Below, one piece after another: positions 1 to 7,562 of a stretch of 64,000 nucleotides of DNA. The position numbers were made by a program, and so were the translations under genes. Positions within the stretch are counted from its first letter, which is position 1. Each line of letters starts with the position of its first letter. Source of the stretch: JALYYC01 sp963795805. Its GTDB lineage: Bacteria; Chloroflexota; Dormibacteria; CF-121. The stretch covers positions 1,116,001-1,180,000 of the forward strand of contig CAWCIV010000004.1 in NCBI GenBank assembly GCA_963795805.1, given 5' to 3'. The notes beneath the pieces are model-generated. The model did not search any database. It saw nothing but the letters and a program-made list of their open reading frames with translations, and was not told the DNA's origin.

Positions 1-497
1 TTCTCCGCTGTGACGCCCATCTGATAGCGGCCGAAGGGATCGGTGACGAGAGAGAGGGTTCCATCGATCATCGTTGCCTCGCCGAGCCGCCACCCGACCT
101 GGTTTCGCGGCAGCAGGTAGGGCTGGATCGACATGTTCTCGTTACCGCCGGCGACCACCACCTGCGCCTCGCCCTGACGGATCTCATGGACTGCGCTGTT
201 GATCGCCTGCAGCCCGGAGCCACAGAGGCGGTTCACGTTGTATGCCGTCGTGCTCTCGGGCAACCCGGCTTTCAGGGTCGCGAGCCGGGCGTTGAAGGCA
301 TCCTCGCCAACCTGGCCGACGCAGCCGAGGATCACCTCGTCCACGGCGTCCGGCCGGACCCCGGCCCGCGTCACCGCCGAGCGGACGGCCGCAGCGCCGA
401 GGTCCGAGGTCGGAAGATCCTTGAAAGAGCCGGCGAACTTCCCAACGGCCGTTCGCGTCGCGCCGGCGACGACGACGGCATCCGCGTTCAGGCTCAC
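1..497 (-). CDS. Acetyl-CoA acetyltransferase (thiolase), 5' part only
   Basis: Thiolases condense two acyl-CoA molecules or cleave 3-ketoacyl-CoA in the cytoplasm. Translated from the GTG at the high-coordinate end, the protein begins MSLNADAVVVAGATRTAVGK and reaches the nucleophile motif NRLCGSGLQA with Cys92, close to its usual position near residue 89. VAGGNENMS follows, also typical. About 165 residues are visible; the C-terminal half, with the catalytic His and second Cys, lies outside the window. An ATG six bases upstream is closed by a stop after three codons, so GTG is the best start. The acetyl-CoA-specific subtype is an inference. Confidence 0.9.
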   Translation of the reverse strand, partial: MSLNADAVVVAGATRTAVGKFAGSFKDLPTSDLGAAAVRSAVTRAGVRPDAVDEVILGCVGQVGEDAFNARLATLKAGLPESTTAYNVNRLCGSGLQAINSAVHEIRQGEAQVVVAGGNENMSIQPYLLPRNQVGWRLGEATMIDGTLSLVTDPFGRYQMGVTAE

Positions 498-549
498 GCC
501 TTCATTTTATGCGCGGCTGCTACGCCGCCTCGCGCGAGCGTGCCGGGCT

Positions 550-867
550 TCAGATACCCGCGCCCGGGACGCCGCCGCTACCGACGCTCGCGGGACCGGC
601 GTAGGACGTGCTCGAGCTGTTGCCCGATCCGCGGTTCGTCATCTTCTGGGCCTGCTGCTGAGCCTTGGAAATGCCACGCTCGACCTGCGGCCGTGCGGAG
701 TCGACGACTCCCTGCGCCTGATCGATGACGGGCTGCACCTGACCGCGCATCTGGTCCAGCTTCTCGCTCAAATCCGACCGCATCTGCCGACCTGGCTTGG
801 GGGCGTACATGAGGGCGACCGCGCCGCCGATGACCAACCCGTGCATTACACCTCTGAGATATCCCAT
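550..867 (-). CDS. YtxH-like small membrane-anchored protein
   Basis: A 105-residue protein with one N-terminal hydrophobic segment (about residues 6-22, GVMHGLVIGGAVALMYAP) followed by PKPGRQMR. It continues as a long amphipathic helix rich in Gln, Asp and Lys and ends in a Ser/Gly-rich tail. This is the YtxH/Gas-vesicle-related layout: glycine-rich membrane anchor, APKPG(R/K) hinge, cytoplasmic coiled coil. The family is linked to envelope stress but has no defined biochemical role. A strong ribosome site (AGGAGGAAG) sits just before the ATG. It is monocistronic as far as seen, downstream of an inverted repeat that may be its operator. Confidence 0.8.
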   Translation of the reverse strand: MGYLRGVMHGLVIGGAVALMYAPKPGRQMRSDLSEKLDQMRGQVQPVIDQAQGVVDSARPQVERGISKAQQQAQKMTNRGSGNSSSTSYAGPASVGSGGVPGAGI

Positions 868-946
868 GGCTTCCTCCTGAAAGTGGCGACCAATCGGGCC
901 GCCGGTGACCTACCGCCTGTATCTTAGCATGACTCGTCGCTTTTAA

Positions 947-963
947 TGATATCAGCGATATCA
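947..963. promoter_or_regulatory. Perfect inverted repeat upstream of the YtxH gene
   Basis: TGATATC, three bases, GATATCA forms a perfect 7-3-7 palindrome about 80 bases upstream of the minus-strand YtxH start. A -10-like TAAGAT lies on the minus strand at 926-921, so the repeat sits around the expected -35 region. This is where an operator would be. The regulator is unknown. Confidence 0.4.
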
Positions 964-985
964 CATCTAGCGCGCCATGCTGGAA

Positions 986-1255
986 TCAGGCGACGGCCGG
1001 TTCGAGGACCTCGGGAGCCGGCGCCTCCCTGGGTGCCAGCGCCCTGACCAGGACCCTGGCCCCGCGGAACGAAAGATCCAGGCCTGCGTGCAGCATGACG
1101 GCGCTGAGGCAACACACGCAGTAGAGGAAGACTTCAGGGATCCGGGCGCGAAGGAAGGGAACGCCGGCGGCGAGGCCACCGATCAGCATCCCGACGGCGA
1201 ACAGCGCGGCCAGCAACTCGACAGCCCGGACCTCGATCCACTCAAGCGCGCTCAT
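986..1255 (-). CDS. Small two-helix membrane protein of unknown function
   Basis: An 89-residue protein beginning MSALEWIEVRAVELLAALFA. It has two hydrophobic stretches, about residues 13-34 and 41-56, and the second contains a Cys cluster (YCVCCL). The tail is Arg/Pro/Glu-rich. The frame runs open for longer upstream, but the ATG at 1255 is chosen because a near-consensus promoter ends 13 bases before it. No family is recognised. The helical layout suggests an inner-membrane protein. Confidence 0.6.
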   Translation of the reverse strand: MSALEWIEVRAVELLAALFAVGMLIGGLAAGVPFLRARIPEVFLYCVCCLSAVMLHAGLDLSFRGARVLVRALAPREAPAPEVLEPAVA

Positions 1256-1268
1256 GATTGCTGGAATG

Positions 1269-1297
1269 TGTATAGGGCAACTGTCAAGAAAAGTCAA
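1269..1297 (-). promoter_or_regulatory. Sigma70-type promoter for the 89-residue membrane protein
   Basis: Read on the minus strand: TTGACT (1297-1292), a 17-base spacer, then TATACA (1274-1269). The ATG follows 13 bases later. Both hexamers differ from consensus by one base and the spacing is ideal. Confidence 0.65.
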
Positions 1298-1327
1298 CAC
1301 AAAGTCGGATTTCGTTAAAACCCGGGG

Positions 1328-1816
1328 GTAGAGGATCATGTCGGCATCGCCCGCATCGACGCTGCCCTGCGACGGACGATTTCCCGGGCCCGGGTCGGGC
1401 ACTTCGCAACCTCTGATGTCTCGGAGCCGGCCCTCGTCCCGGTCTGCTTCGTCCTGATCGGCTCCACGATCTATCACGCGATCGACGCCAAGCCCAAGCG
1501 GGTGGGTTCCCTCGGATTGCGCCGGGTTCGCAATGTGATGGCCAATCCCACCGCCGTGATGCTGGTCGATCACTATGAGGAGGACTGGCACGGGCTGTGG
1601 TGGGTGCTACTCCGGGGCCAGGCGCGGGTGCTGCACGACGGGGTGGAGCACCGACGGGCGCTGGCCGCGCTCCGGCGGAAGTATCCGCAATACCGCGAGG
1701 GATGGCCGCTCGACGGTGGTGCGCTGGTTATCGCGCTAGATGCAGTGACGCTGCGGCGTTGGCGATCCAACTCACCCGGCCGCCGCCGCGCGGTCCGGCC
1801 GGATCCGCCGGCATGA
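1328..1816 (+). CDS. PPOX-class F420-dependent oxidoreductase (TIGR03668-like), start codon unclear
   Basis: The translated frame shows the split-barrel fold seen in F420-binding pyridoxamine-oxidase-like proteins. Diagnostic stretches are ARVGHFATSD, AIDAKPKRVGSL, LVDHYEEDWHGLWWVLLRGQARV and LRRKYPQYREG. Family members reduce substrates with deazaflavin F420 in the cytoplasm, which fits the F420 operon elsewhere in this window. The conserved N-terminus is present, but the frame has no ATG, GTG or TTG between an in-frame TAA at 1316 and a GTG at 1502, which falls inside the fold. The listed left end is a GTA codon where a GTG would fit. The gene may use a rare start, may have lost its start, or may contain a sequence error. 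Its 3' end overlaps the convergent protease gene. Confidence 0.72.
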   Translation, partial: VEDHVGIARIDAALRRTISRARVGHFATSDVSEPALVPVCFVLIGSTIYHAIDAKPKRVGSLGLRRVRNVMANPTAVMLVDHYEEDWHGLWWVLLRGQARVLHDGVEHRRALAALRRKYPQYREGWPLDGGALVIALDAVTLRRWRSNSPGRRRAVRPDPPA

Positions 1817-2480
1817 AGGTCCGGATCGAAACAATGCCGGCTGCCCCGTACCGGTCGGTGAAGCTGGCGCTGTCGGCGAACCAGGGATCGTTGGTCGTCA
1901 GGCCGCCCTCGGTCGAATAGCCCGTCAACAGCACGAAGTGCTGGTTGCCGCCGAGGCTGACCTCGGCGACGACGGGCCGGCCCGCGTCGAGTTCGTTGTG
2001 GATCACATCCAGATCGGGCCCGAGCCAGCCGGAGAACGCCACGCGGCCACCGGTATACGCCGTAATCGAATCCCAGATCAGCTGGTCGCCGAACGCATAG
2101 CCGCCGTTCGCGGTCAGCCAGCTGTTGATTGCGCCCGGATCCGTATTGATTCCGTAATAGCGCAGCATCATGGTGACCGAGGTGATGGCGCAGCCGGCCG
2201 AGGCGACCGTATCGGTGGTCCCCGAGCCGAGAGGTGCTCCGCCCCAGGCCCCATCCTGCTGCCCCATGACGGCGACGTTCATGCTGCCATCAGCCGAGGC
2301 GGCCAACTGCCCACCGACGAGGGCGGTCAGGGCGAGCGTCAACGCCAGCACGATCGGGCGGACCCGGCAGGCCAGCAAATGGACTCTCTGCGCAGTTGAT
2401 TGGACGGATTGCACGACTCGGCCATCTTGGAGACTTAGGCCGTTGGGAACGATCGAAGGCGACTGGCCAAGGTCCACCAT
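1728..2480 (-). CDS. Secreted C39-like cysteine peptidase domain protein
   Basis: A 250-residue protein with a hydrophobic export segment at about residues 43-61. A papain-like C39_2 domain follows: the Cys nucleophile in SAGCAITSVTMMLRYYG, the His in GGNQHFVLLTGY and the Asp in TNDPW. Such proteins are extracytoplasmic proteases or amidases. The 40 residues before the export segment are unusual for a signal peptide; GTG at 2414 or TTG at 2378 would give a more normal leader. The last 89 bases overlap the convergent F420 gene tail to tail. Substrate unknown. Confidence 0.82.
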   Translation of the reverse strand: MVDLGQSPSIVPNGLSLQDGRVVQSVQSTAQRVHLLACRVRPIVLALTLALTALVGGQLAASADGSMNVAVMGQQDGAWGGAPLGSGTTDTVASAGCAITSVTMMLRYYGINTDPGAINSWLTANGGYAFGDQLIWDSITAYTGGRVAFSGWLGPDLDVIHNELDAGRPVVAEVSLGGNQHFVLLTGYSTEGGLTTNDPWFADSASFTDRYGAAGIVSIRTFMPADPAGPRGGGRVSWIANAAASLHLAR

Positions 2481-2761
2481 TGGGTGGGAGTACTAGGGGC
2501 CCTCTGGACTGTGCTCAAAAGATCGCCACCAGACCGCCATCCGGGCCGCGATGTCACAGGTTCTGGACGGTTAGTGAATCTGAATTGGCGCTACGTAAAG
2601 ATTTCGCAAACGGGAAGGAATAATTGCCCCACTGGCGCTGGGCTGTTTCAGATCCACGGGCCAGGTCCGGGCCGCAATCGGAACCGCACCGGCCCCGCGC
2701 GGCTGGGCCGCTGGGAAGAGGTCGTAACCGAGTCGTTACGGCCGACCTGGGCGAACCGGGT
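2481..2761. other. Intergenic stretch without a recognisable gene
   Basis: No coding frame here resembles a known protein. The one structure noted is a perfect inverted repeat, CGTAAC, six bases, GTTACG, at 2723-2740. It lies about 20 bases beyond the stop of the small minus-strand reading frame that follows. There is no T-run, so it is not a canonical terminator. Confidence 0.4.
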
Positions 2762-2857
2762 TCAGGCGGCTTGCTTGCGGGGGGCTGCAGCCCGGGCGCG
2801 GGCGCGCTCGATACGCTTCTCTTTGGCGACGCGACCGCGGCGAACGTGGGGCTTCAT
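2762..2857 (-). CDS. Putative 31-residue highly basic peptide
   Basis: ATG to TGA encodes MKPHVRRGRVAKEKRIERAR followed by ARAAAPRKQAA. Over a third of residues are Arg or Lys and there are no acidic runs, as in small ribosome- or nucleic-acid-binding peptides. No family is recognised; it does not match bTHX or bS22. GGGG immediately precedes the ATG, too close for a normal ribosome site. Arg-rich frames arise by chance in high-GC DNA, so the call is tentative. Confidence 0.3.
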   Translation of the reverse strand: MKPHVRRGRVAKEKRIERARARAAAPRKQAA

Positions 2858-2993
2858 CCCCGATACAACTACAAAGCGTGATGCGGCTTGCGTCACCCAG
2901 GCTGGCGCGCACAACCGTTACGGCAATCGCCCGATTGCGCCAGCCCGCCGTCGCCGGTCAAGATGAAGGGGCCTTGTTAACATTGGGCGACGC

Positions 2994-3068
2994 ATGAGTG
3001 ACCCGCAGCCCGTCCGGGTAACCGTCTCGGGCGTGGGTGAGCTCATCGCCCGATTGGGCGCCAGATGA
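2994..3068 (+). CDS. Putative 24-residue leader ORF coupled to the polyprenyl synthase
   Basis: A short frame, MSDPQPVRVTVSGVGELIAR plus LGAR, whose TGA overlaps the ATG of the next gene in an ATGA junction. That is the same stop/start geometry used at most operon junctions in this window. A TTAACAT sequence about 15 bases upstream could serve as a -10. It could be a leader peptide allowing translational coupling, or the remnant of a lost upstream gene. The sequence is too short to assign. Confidence 0.35.
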   Translation: MSDPQPVRVTVSGVGELIARLGAR

Positions 3069-4048
3069 GTGCCACCATGACCGGCACCGATTTCATTCAG
3101 CCCATCCGGGAGGAGCTGACCGAGTTTGAAGGGCGCCTCCATGCCACGGTCAAGGCAGACCTGGGACCCCTGGCGGAGGCGATGGAGCAGGTGCTTGACG
3201 CGGGCGGCAAGCGACTGCGGCCGGCGCTGGTCTTCCTGACGGCGCGCCTGGGCCATCCGCGGTCGGCCGATGATGTGCACCGGGCCGCGATGGCACTGGA
3301 ATTCATTCACAACGCCACCCTGGTCCACGACGATCTGATCGACCGCGCGCCGACCCGTCGCGGTTTGCGCACGATTCACGAGACCCTGGGGCCGAATCCG
3401 GCGATCATCATCGGCGACTACTACTTCGCCAAGGGAGCCAACCTGATGTCGCAGATTGGCATCCCGAGCATCGACGCGCTCCTGTCACAGACCGTGATGA
3501 CGATCTGCTTTGGCGAGATGCTGCAGCTCACCAGCCAACGGCGCTATGACCAAACAGTCGAGGAATACTACGAGAAGATCGAACGCAAAACCGCTGCCCT
3601 GCTGGCCGCCTCCACCTTTTGCGGTGCGACACTTGGTGGCCTCTCGCCATCCCAGGTCGAGGCGATGCGGCGCTTCGGTCACAACCTTGGCATGTCGTTC
3701 CAGATCGCGGACGATGTGCTTGATTACCTGGCGACCGAAGCGGAGGTGGGCAAACCGGTCGGCAACGACCTGAAGCAGGGCACCGTGACGCTGCCACTGA
3801 TGCTCGCGCTGGAAGACCCGGCGGTCAGTGGCGAGCTCAAACGGATCCTGGCCCGGCCTGTGCTGACGGACGCCGACTACGCCGAGGTGGTCAGCGTGGT
3901 CCGGCGGTCGAATGGCATCGACGAATCGTACGAGCACGCGCTGCGTTACGGGCAGAAGGCGCGGGCGGAGCTGGCCGCCGTGCCGCCTTCAACCTATCGC
4001 GACGCGCTCGAAACCCTGACCTCTTACGTCGTCAGCCGCCGCAGCTGA
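3065..4048 (+). CDS. Polyprenyl (long-chain isoprenyl) diphosphate synthase
   Basis: A trans-isoprenyl diphosphate synthase of 327 residues that adds isopentenyl diphosphate units to an allylic primer. Both Asp-rich Mg-binding motifs are present: DDLID at residues 89-93 and DDVLD at 216-220. GGKRLRP (substrate binding) and the GDYYFAKG stretch typical of hepta/octaprenyl synthases are also visible. The product is probably the side chain of menaquinone, or another long polyprenol; chain length cannot be read reliably. The ATG overlaps the stop of a 24-residue frame, and hemC-hemD begins 16 bases downstream, making this the first major gene of a heme and membrane-maturation run. Confidence 0.93.
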   Translation: MSATMTGTDFIQPIREELTEFEGRLHATVKADLGPLAEAMEQVLDAGGKRLRPALVFLTARLGHPRSADDVHRAAMALEFIHNATLVHDDLIDRAPTRRGLRTIHETLGPNPAIIIGDYYFAKGANLMSQIGIPSIDALLSQTVMTICFGEMLQLTSQRRYDQTVEEYYEKIERKTAALLAASTFCGATLGGLSPSQVEAMRRFGHNLGMSFQIADDVLDYLATEAEVGKPVGNDLKQGTVTLPLMLALEDPAVSGELKRILARPVLTDADYAEVVSVVRRSNGIDESYEHALRYGQKARAELAAVPPSTYRDALETLTSYVVSRRS

Positions 4049-4063
4049 GCCGAGGCCACCGCG

Positions 4064-5731
4064 ATGAGGTTCCGGGTGGCCACCCGCGGCAGCAAGCTCG
4101 CCATGGCCCAGTCGCGACTGGCGGTCGAGGCGCTTGGGCGGCGGTACCCGGAGCATGCCTTCAGGCTGGAGCCGGTCGCCACCCAGGGAGACCGTCGCCA
4201 GTCGCTGGCACTGACCAACGCGCCGCAGGAGGGTATCTTCGTCAAGGAGCTCGAGGGCGCGCTCCTGGAGGGGCGGGCCGAGCTTGCGGTGCATTCGCTC
4301 AAGGACCTGCCCACGCGGGAGACGTCCGGCTTGACCCTGGCCGCCTACCTGCCGCGCGCCGATGCGCGCGATGTTCTTGTCAGCCGCCATGGGTCGCGAT
4401 TGATGGCGCTGCCCGCGGGGGCGCGTGTCGGCACCGGCAGTCCGCGACGGATGGCCCAGTTGCTGGCGGCCCGGGCCGACCTCCGTCCGGTGCCGATCCG
4501 GGGCAACGTCGACACCCGGCTCGGTAAGGTGGCCGAGGGGGTGGTTGACGCCATCGTGCTGGCCGCCGCCGGTGTGGCACGCCTGGAACGCACTCGCGAG
4601 GTGCACGACGTCCTGCCCTTCGAGGTGATGCTACCGGCACCGGGCCAGGGGGCGCTGGTGCTGCAGGCGGTTGACGGGAGTGAGGCGGCGAGCCTCGCGG
4701 CGGCGGTCGATGATCCGGCGACCCGGCGGGCGGTGGAGGCCGAGCGTGCGGTCCTGCGTGGTCTCGGTGGAGGATGTCTGTCGGCGATCGGGGCCTACGG
4801 CGAGATCGAAGGAAGCAGGTTGCGCCTGCGAGCGATCGTACTCAGCGGAGACGGCACACGGATGGTTCGGGCGTCCGCCGGCGGAGCCGACGATGGCGCG
4901 GTCGTTGCCGAGGTGGTATCGCGGCTTCGAGCCCAGGGCGCGATCGGTTTGCTGGGCCTGGATGGTTCGGAGCAGGAAGCGGCCCTTCGCGGGCTGCGGG
5001 TGATGGTGACGCGTCCGGTTGGGCAGGCGGCGGAGTTGAGCCGGCTGCTGGCGGATCGCGGAGCGGACGTCATTCGCTGCCCCGTGATCGTTGTCGAACC
5101 GCTGCCGGTTGACGTCAGCCAGCTGCGGCTGCTCGACCGCTACGACTGGATCGTTTTCACGAGCGCGAATGGGGTCGAGCGGTTCTTCGGGCTGCTGGCC
5201 GAGGCGGGGACGGAGATGCCGGCACCAATCCGAGTTGCGGCGATCGGACCGGAAACCGCTGCCCGGTTAGAGCAGCGTGGGTTGACCGTGGCGATCGTGC
5301 CCGATCGGTACCAGGCAGAGGACCTCGCGGCGGCGATGCCGGCGACCCTGATGGCCGGCGCGCGGGTCTTGCTCCCGCGCGCGGCTGGCGCCCGCGATGT
5401 CCTGCCCGATCGGCTCCGGGCGCAGGGCGCGACGGTCGAGGTGATCGAGACCTATCGGGTTGTGTCACCGCCCGGACTGGCGGACCGCCTCCCAGCGTTG
5501 CTGGCCAGCGTTGACGTGGTGACGCTTACCAGTTCATCGACTGTCAGGAGTTTTAAGGCGGCGCTACCGCTGGACGCGCTGCCGCCGGCATGCCGGATCG
5601 CGTGCATCGGACCGATCACCGCGGCGACGGCCCGCGAGTTCGGACTGCGGGTTGATATCATCGCGCAGGAGTACACGGCGCGCGGGCTGGTCGACGCCCT
5701 GGTGCGCTCCCGAACCTCTATTCGAGCATGA
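4064..5731 (+). CDS. hemC-hemD: Fused porphobilinogen deaminase / uroporphyrinogen-III synthase
   Basis: One 555-residue protein for two successive steps of tetrapyrrole synthesis. Residues 1 to about 305 are HemC: RVATRGSKLA at the start, catalytic AVHSLKDLPT (Asp81), VPIRGNVDTRL, APGQGAL, and the dipyrromethane-cofactor Cys238 in GLGGGCLSAIGAYGE. From about residue 312, LRGLRVMVTRPVGQAAEL begins the HemD domain, which closes and inverts the linear tetrapyrrole; FTSANGVERF and LTSSSTVRSF are typical of it. The fusion could pass the unstable hydroxymethylbilane directly. The 3' end overlaps hemB by four bases. Confidence 0.95.
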   Translation: MRFRVATRGSKLAMAQSRLAVEALGRRYPEHAFRLEPVATQGDRRQSLALTNAPQEGIFVKELEGALLEGRAELAVHSLKDLPTRETSGLTLAAYLPRADARDVLVSRHGSRLMALPAGARVGTGSPRRMAQLLAARADLRPVPIRGNVDTRLGKVAEGVVDAIVLAAAGVARLERTREVHDVLPFEVMLPAPGQGALVLQAVDGSEAASLAAAVDDPATRRAVEAERAVLRGLGGGCLSAIGAYGEIEGSRLRLRAIVLSGDGTRMVRASAGGADDGAVVAEVVSRLRAQGAIGLLGLDGSEQEAALRGLRVMVTRPVGQAAELSRLLADRGADVIRCPVIVVEPLPVDVSQLRLLDRYDWIVFTSANGVERFFGLLAEAGTEMPAPIRVAAIGPETAARLEQRGLTVAIVPDRYQAEDLAAAMPATLMAGARVLLPRAAGARDVLPDRLRAQGATVEVIETYRVVSPPGLADRLPALLASVDVVTLTSSSTVRSFKAALPLDALPPACRIACIGPITAATAREFGLRVDIIAQEYTARGLVDALVRSRTSIRA

Positions 5732-6720
5732 GCTTTCCCAGAGAACGGCCCCGGCGACTGCGAACGCGACCGGCGCTGCGCCGCCTGGCGCGGGAAACCC
5801 GGTTGGGGCCTGAGAACCTGATCTATCCGCTGTTTGTCCGCGAGGACATCGAGGAGGCGGCGCCGCTCGACGCCATGCCCGGCATCTACCAGCACACGCT
5901 CGACTCGCTAACCCGTGAGGTCGAAACGGCGATCGGCGTCGGGGTCCGGAGTTTCGTGCTGTTCGGCATTCCCGCGACCAAGGACGCCGAGGGATCGGCG
6001 GCGTGGGACGACGCCGGCATCGTGCAGCAAGCCCTTCGGGGCTTGCGGGCGGCCTTCGGGCAGGAAGTCCTGTTGATTGCCGATCTGTGCCTCTGCGAGT
6101 ACAGCGATCACGGGCATTGTGGCGTCCTCAAGGGCGAGACTGTCGCGAACGATCCGACGCTCGTGCTCTATCAGCGGATCGCGCGGGCACAGGCGGCGGC
6201 CGGCGCCGACGTCATTGCCCCCTCCGGCATGATGGACGGGCAAGTGCAAGCGATCCGGGCCGCGCTCGATGAGGGCGGTTTCGACGATCGCGCCATCCTC
6301 GCGTACGCCGCGAAGTATGCCTCGGCGTTTTATGCGCCCTTCCGCGAGGCCGCCGGGTCGGCGCCGCGGCATGGCGATCGCCGCGGCTATCAGATGGACC
6401 CGGGGAATGCCCGCGAGGCCGTCCGCGAAGCCCGCCTCGACATTGCGGAGGGCGCCGATATCGTGATGGTCAAGCCGGCGCTGGCCTGCCTGGATGTCGT
6501 TCGCGCGGTGGCCGAATCGGCCGATGTCCCGGTCGCCGCTTACAACGTCAGTGGCGAATACGCGATGGTGAAAGCCGCCGCCGCCAACGGGTGGATCGAC
6601 GAGCGGCGGGTCATCCGCGAAGTTCTCCTCGGGATCCGGCGGGCCGGGGCGCAGATGATCCTCACCTATCACGCGCGGGAGGCCGCGAAAGAGATGCCGT
6701 GCTGGGAGGAGCTCGGATGA
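5728..6720 (+). CDS. hemB: Delta-aminolevulinic acid dehydratase (porphobilinogen synthase)
   Basis: HemB joins two 5-aminolevulinate molecules into porphobilinogen, the substrate of the upstream HemC. The 330 residues carry the Cys-rich metal site DLCLCEYSDHGHCG, which marks the zinc-dependent subclass, and the two active-site Lys in YAAKYASAFYAPFR and VMVKPALA. Length is normal. The ATG overlaps the hemC-hemD stop and its own stop overlaps the next ATG, so all three genes are probably co-translated. Confidence 0.96.
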   Translation: MSFPRERPRRLRTRPALRRLARETRLGPENLIYPLFVREDIEEAAPLDAMPGIYQHTLDSLTREVETAIGVGVRSFVLFGIPATKDAEGSAAWDDAGIVQQALRGLRAAFGQEVLLIADLCLCEYSDHGHCGVLKGETVANDPTLVLYQRIARAQAAAGADVIAPSGMMDGQVQAIRAALDEGGFDDRAILAYAAKYASAFYAPFREAAGSAPRHGDRRGYQMDPGNAREAVREARLDIAEGADIVMVKPALACLDVVRAVAESADVPVAAYNVSGEYAMVKAAAANGWIDERRVIREVLLGIRRAGAQMILTYHAREAAKEMPCWEELG

Positions 6721-7484
6721 GCCGGCCCCCGACGCGACCGGTTCCGGCCATGCTGGCGACGCTCGGCGTCATCCTTGTGGCTATACTCGGCTTCGCAATC
6801 TATGTGGGACGAAATGTCGGTGGGCCAACCAGCAGCGCGACCGGCACGAGCCCATCAGCGTCAGCCAGCGCGAGTGCGAGTGCAGGCGTGAGCCCGGCCG
6901 CCTCAGGCGCGAGCTGTAGCGGCTTGAACTTTGGCCCGCAGTTACAACCGCTCCCGGGAGATGCAGGCAAGCGCAGTTACGGCGCCCCGCCGGCGATCGT
7001 GATCAACACGACGCACCACTACCTGGTCACGATGAAGACGACGAAAGGGGACATCACCCTCTGCCTCGACCCGCAACTGGCTCCGCTGACCGTCAACAAC
7101 TTCGTCTTTCTGGCGAGGAACCGCTTCTATGACGGGCTGGCGTTTCACCGGATTGTCGCGGACTTCGTTATCCAGGGGGGTGACCCGCTAGGGACCGGGT
7201 CGGGTGGGCCGGGATACAAGTTTGCAGACGAACCGGTGAAGGGCCAGTACACCGCGGGCGCGCTCGCCATGGCCAACTCCGGGGCGAATACGAATGGCAG
7301 CCAGTTCTTCATCTGTACGGTCGATGACACGGCGAAGCTGCAGAAGCTCTATAACCTGTTCGGGTACGTCCAGACCGGCATGGACGTCGTCCTCACGATC
7401 TCGAAGGTCGCGGTCGACTCAGCGAGTCGCCCCCTATCCCCTGTCGTCATGACGACGGTGACGGTCCAGGAACAGATCAGCTAG
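6717..7484 (+). CDS. Membrane-anchored cyclophilin-type peptidyl-prolyl isomerase
   Basis: A 255-residue protein with an N-terminal signal anchor (about residues 12-30), a Ser/Ala/Thr-rich linker, and a cyclophilin domain from about residue 98. Domain motifs are ITLCLDPQLAPLTVNNFVFLA, YDGLAFHRI, FVIQGGDP, and NGSQFFICT. It should catalyse prolyl isomerisation of exported proteins outside the cytoplasmic membrane. Its ATG overlaps the hemB stop; placement before tatA-tatC suits a role in maturing exported proteins. Confidence 0.92.
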   Translation: MSRPPTRPVPAMLATLGVILVAILGFAIYVGRNVGGPTSSATGTSPSASASASASAGVSPAASGASCSGLNFGPQLQPLPGDAGKRSYGAPPAIVINTTHHYLVTMKTTKGDITLCLDPQLAPLTVNNFVFLARNRFYDGLAFHRIVADFVIQGGDPLGTGSGGPGYKFADEPVKGQYTAGALAMANSGANTNGSQFFICTVDDTAKLQKLYNLFGYVQTGMDVVLTISKVAVDSASRPLSPVVMTTVTVQEQIS

Positions 7485-7510
7485 GGCCGTTTAAGCTCTC
7501 AGGGCGGTCT

Positions 7511-7551
7511 CAGGAGGCCGGACAAACCGAGGGTATAATCAGGAGGCCGGA
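7511..7551 (+). promoter_or_regulatory. tatA upstream region: 12-bp direct repeat around a consensus -10
   Basis: CAGGAGGCCGGA occurs exactly twice, at 7511-7522 and 7540-7551, and flanks a perfect TATAAT at 7534-7539. No good -35 hexamer is seen 17 bases upstream of it. The repeats could be activator sites replacing a -35, or a local duplication. The second copy contains AGGAGG, rather far (16 bases) from the tatA ATG to be its main ribosome site. Confidence 0.45.
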
Positions 7552-7562
7552 AGCGGCGAGTC

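Noticed and set aside
2994..3068. Start of an exonuclease VII subunit gene
   Set aside because: The VRVTVSGVGELIARL stretch is vaguely similar, but the frame stops after 24 codons and nothing downstream continues it in any frame.
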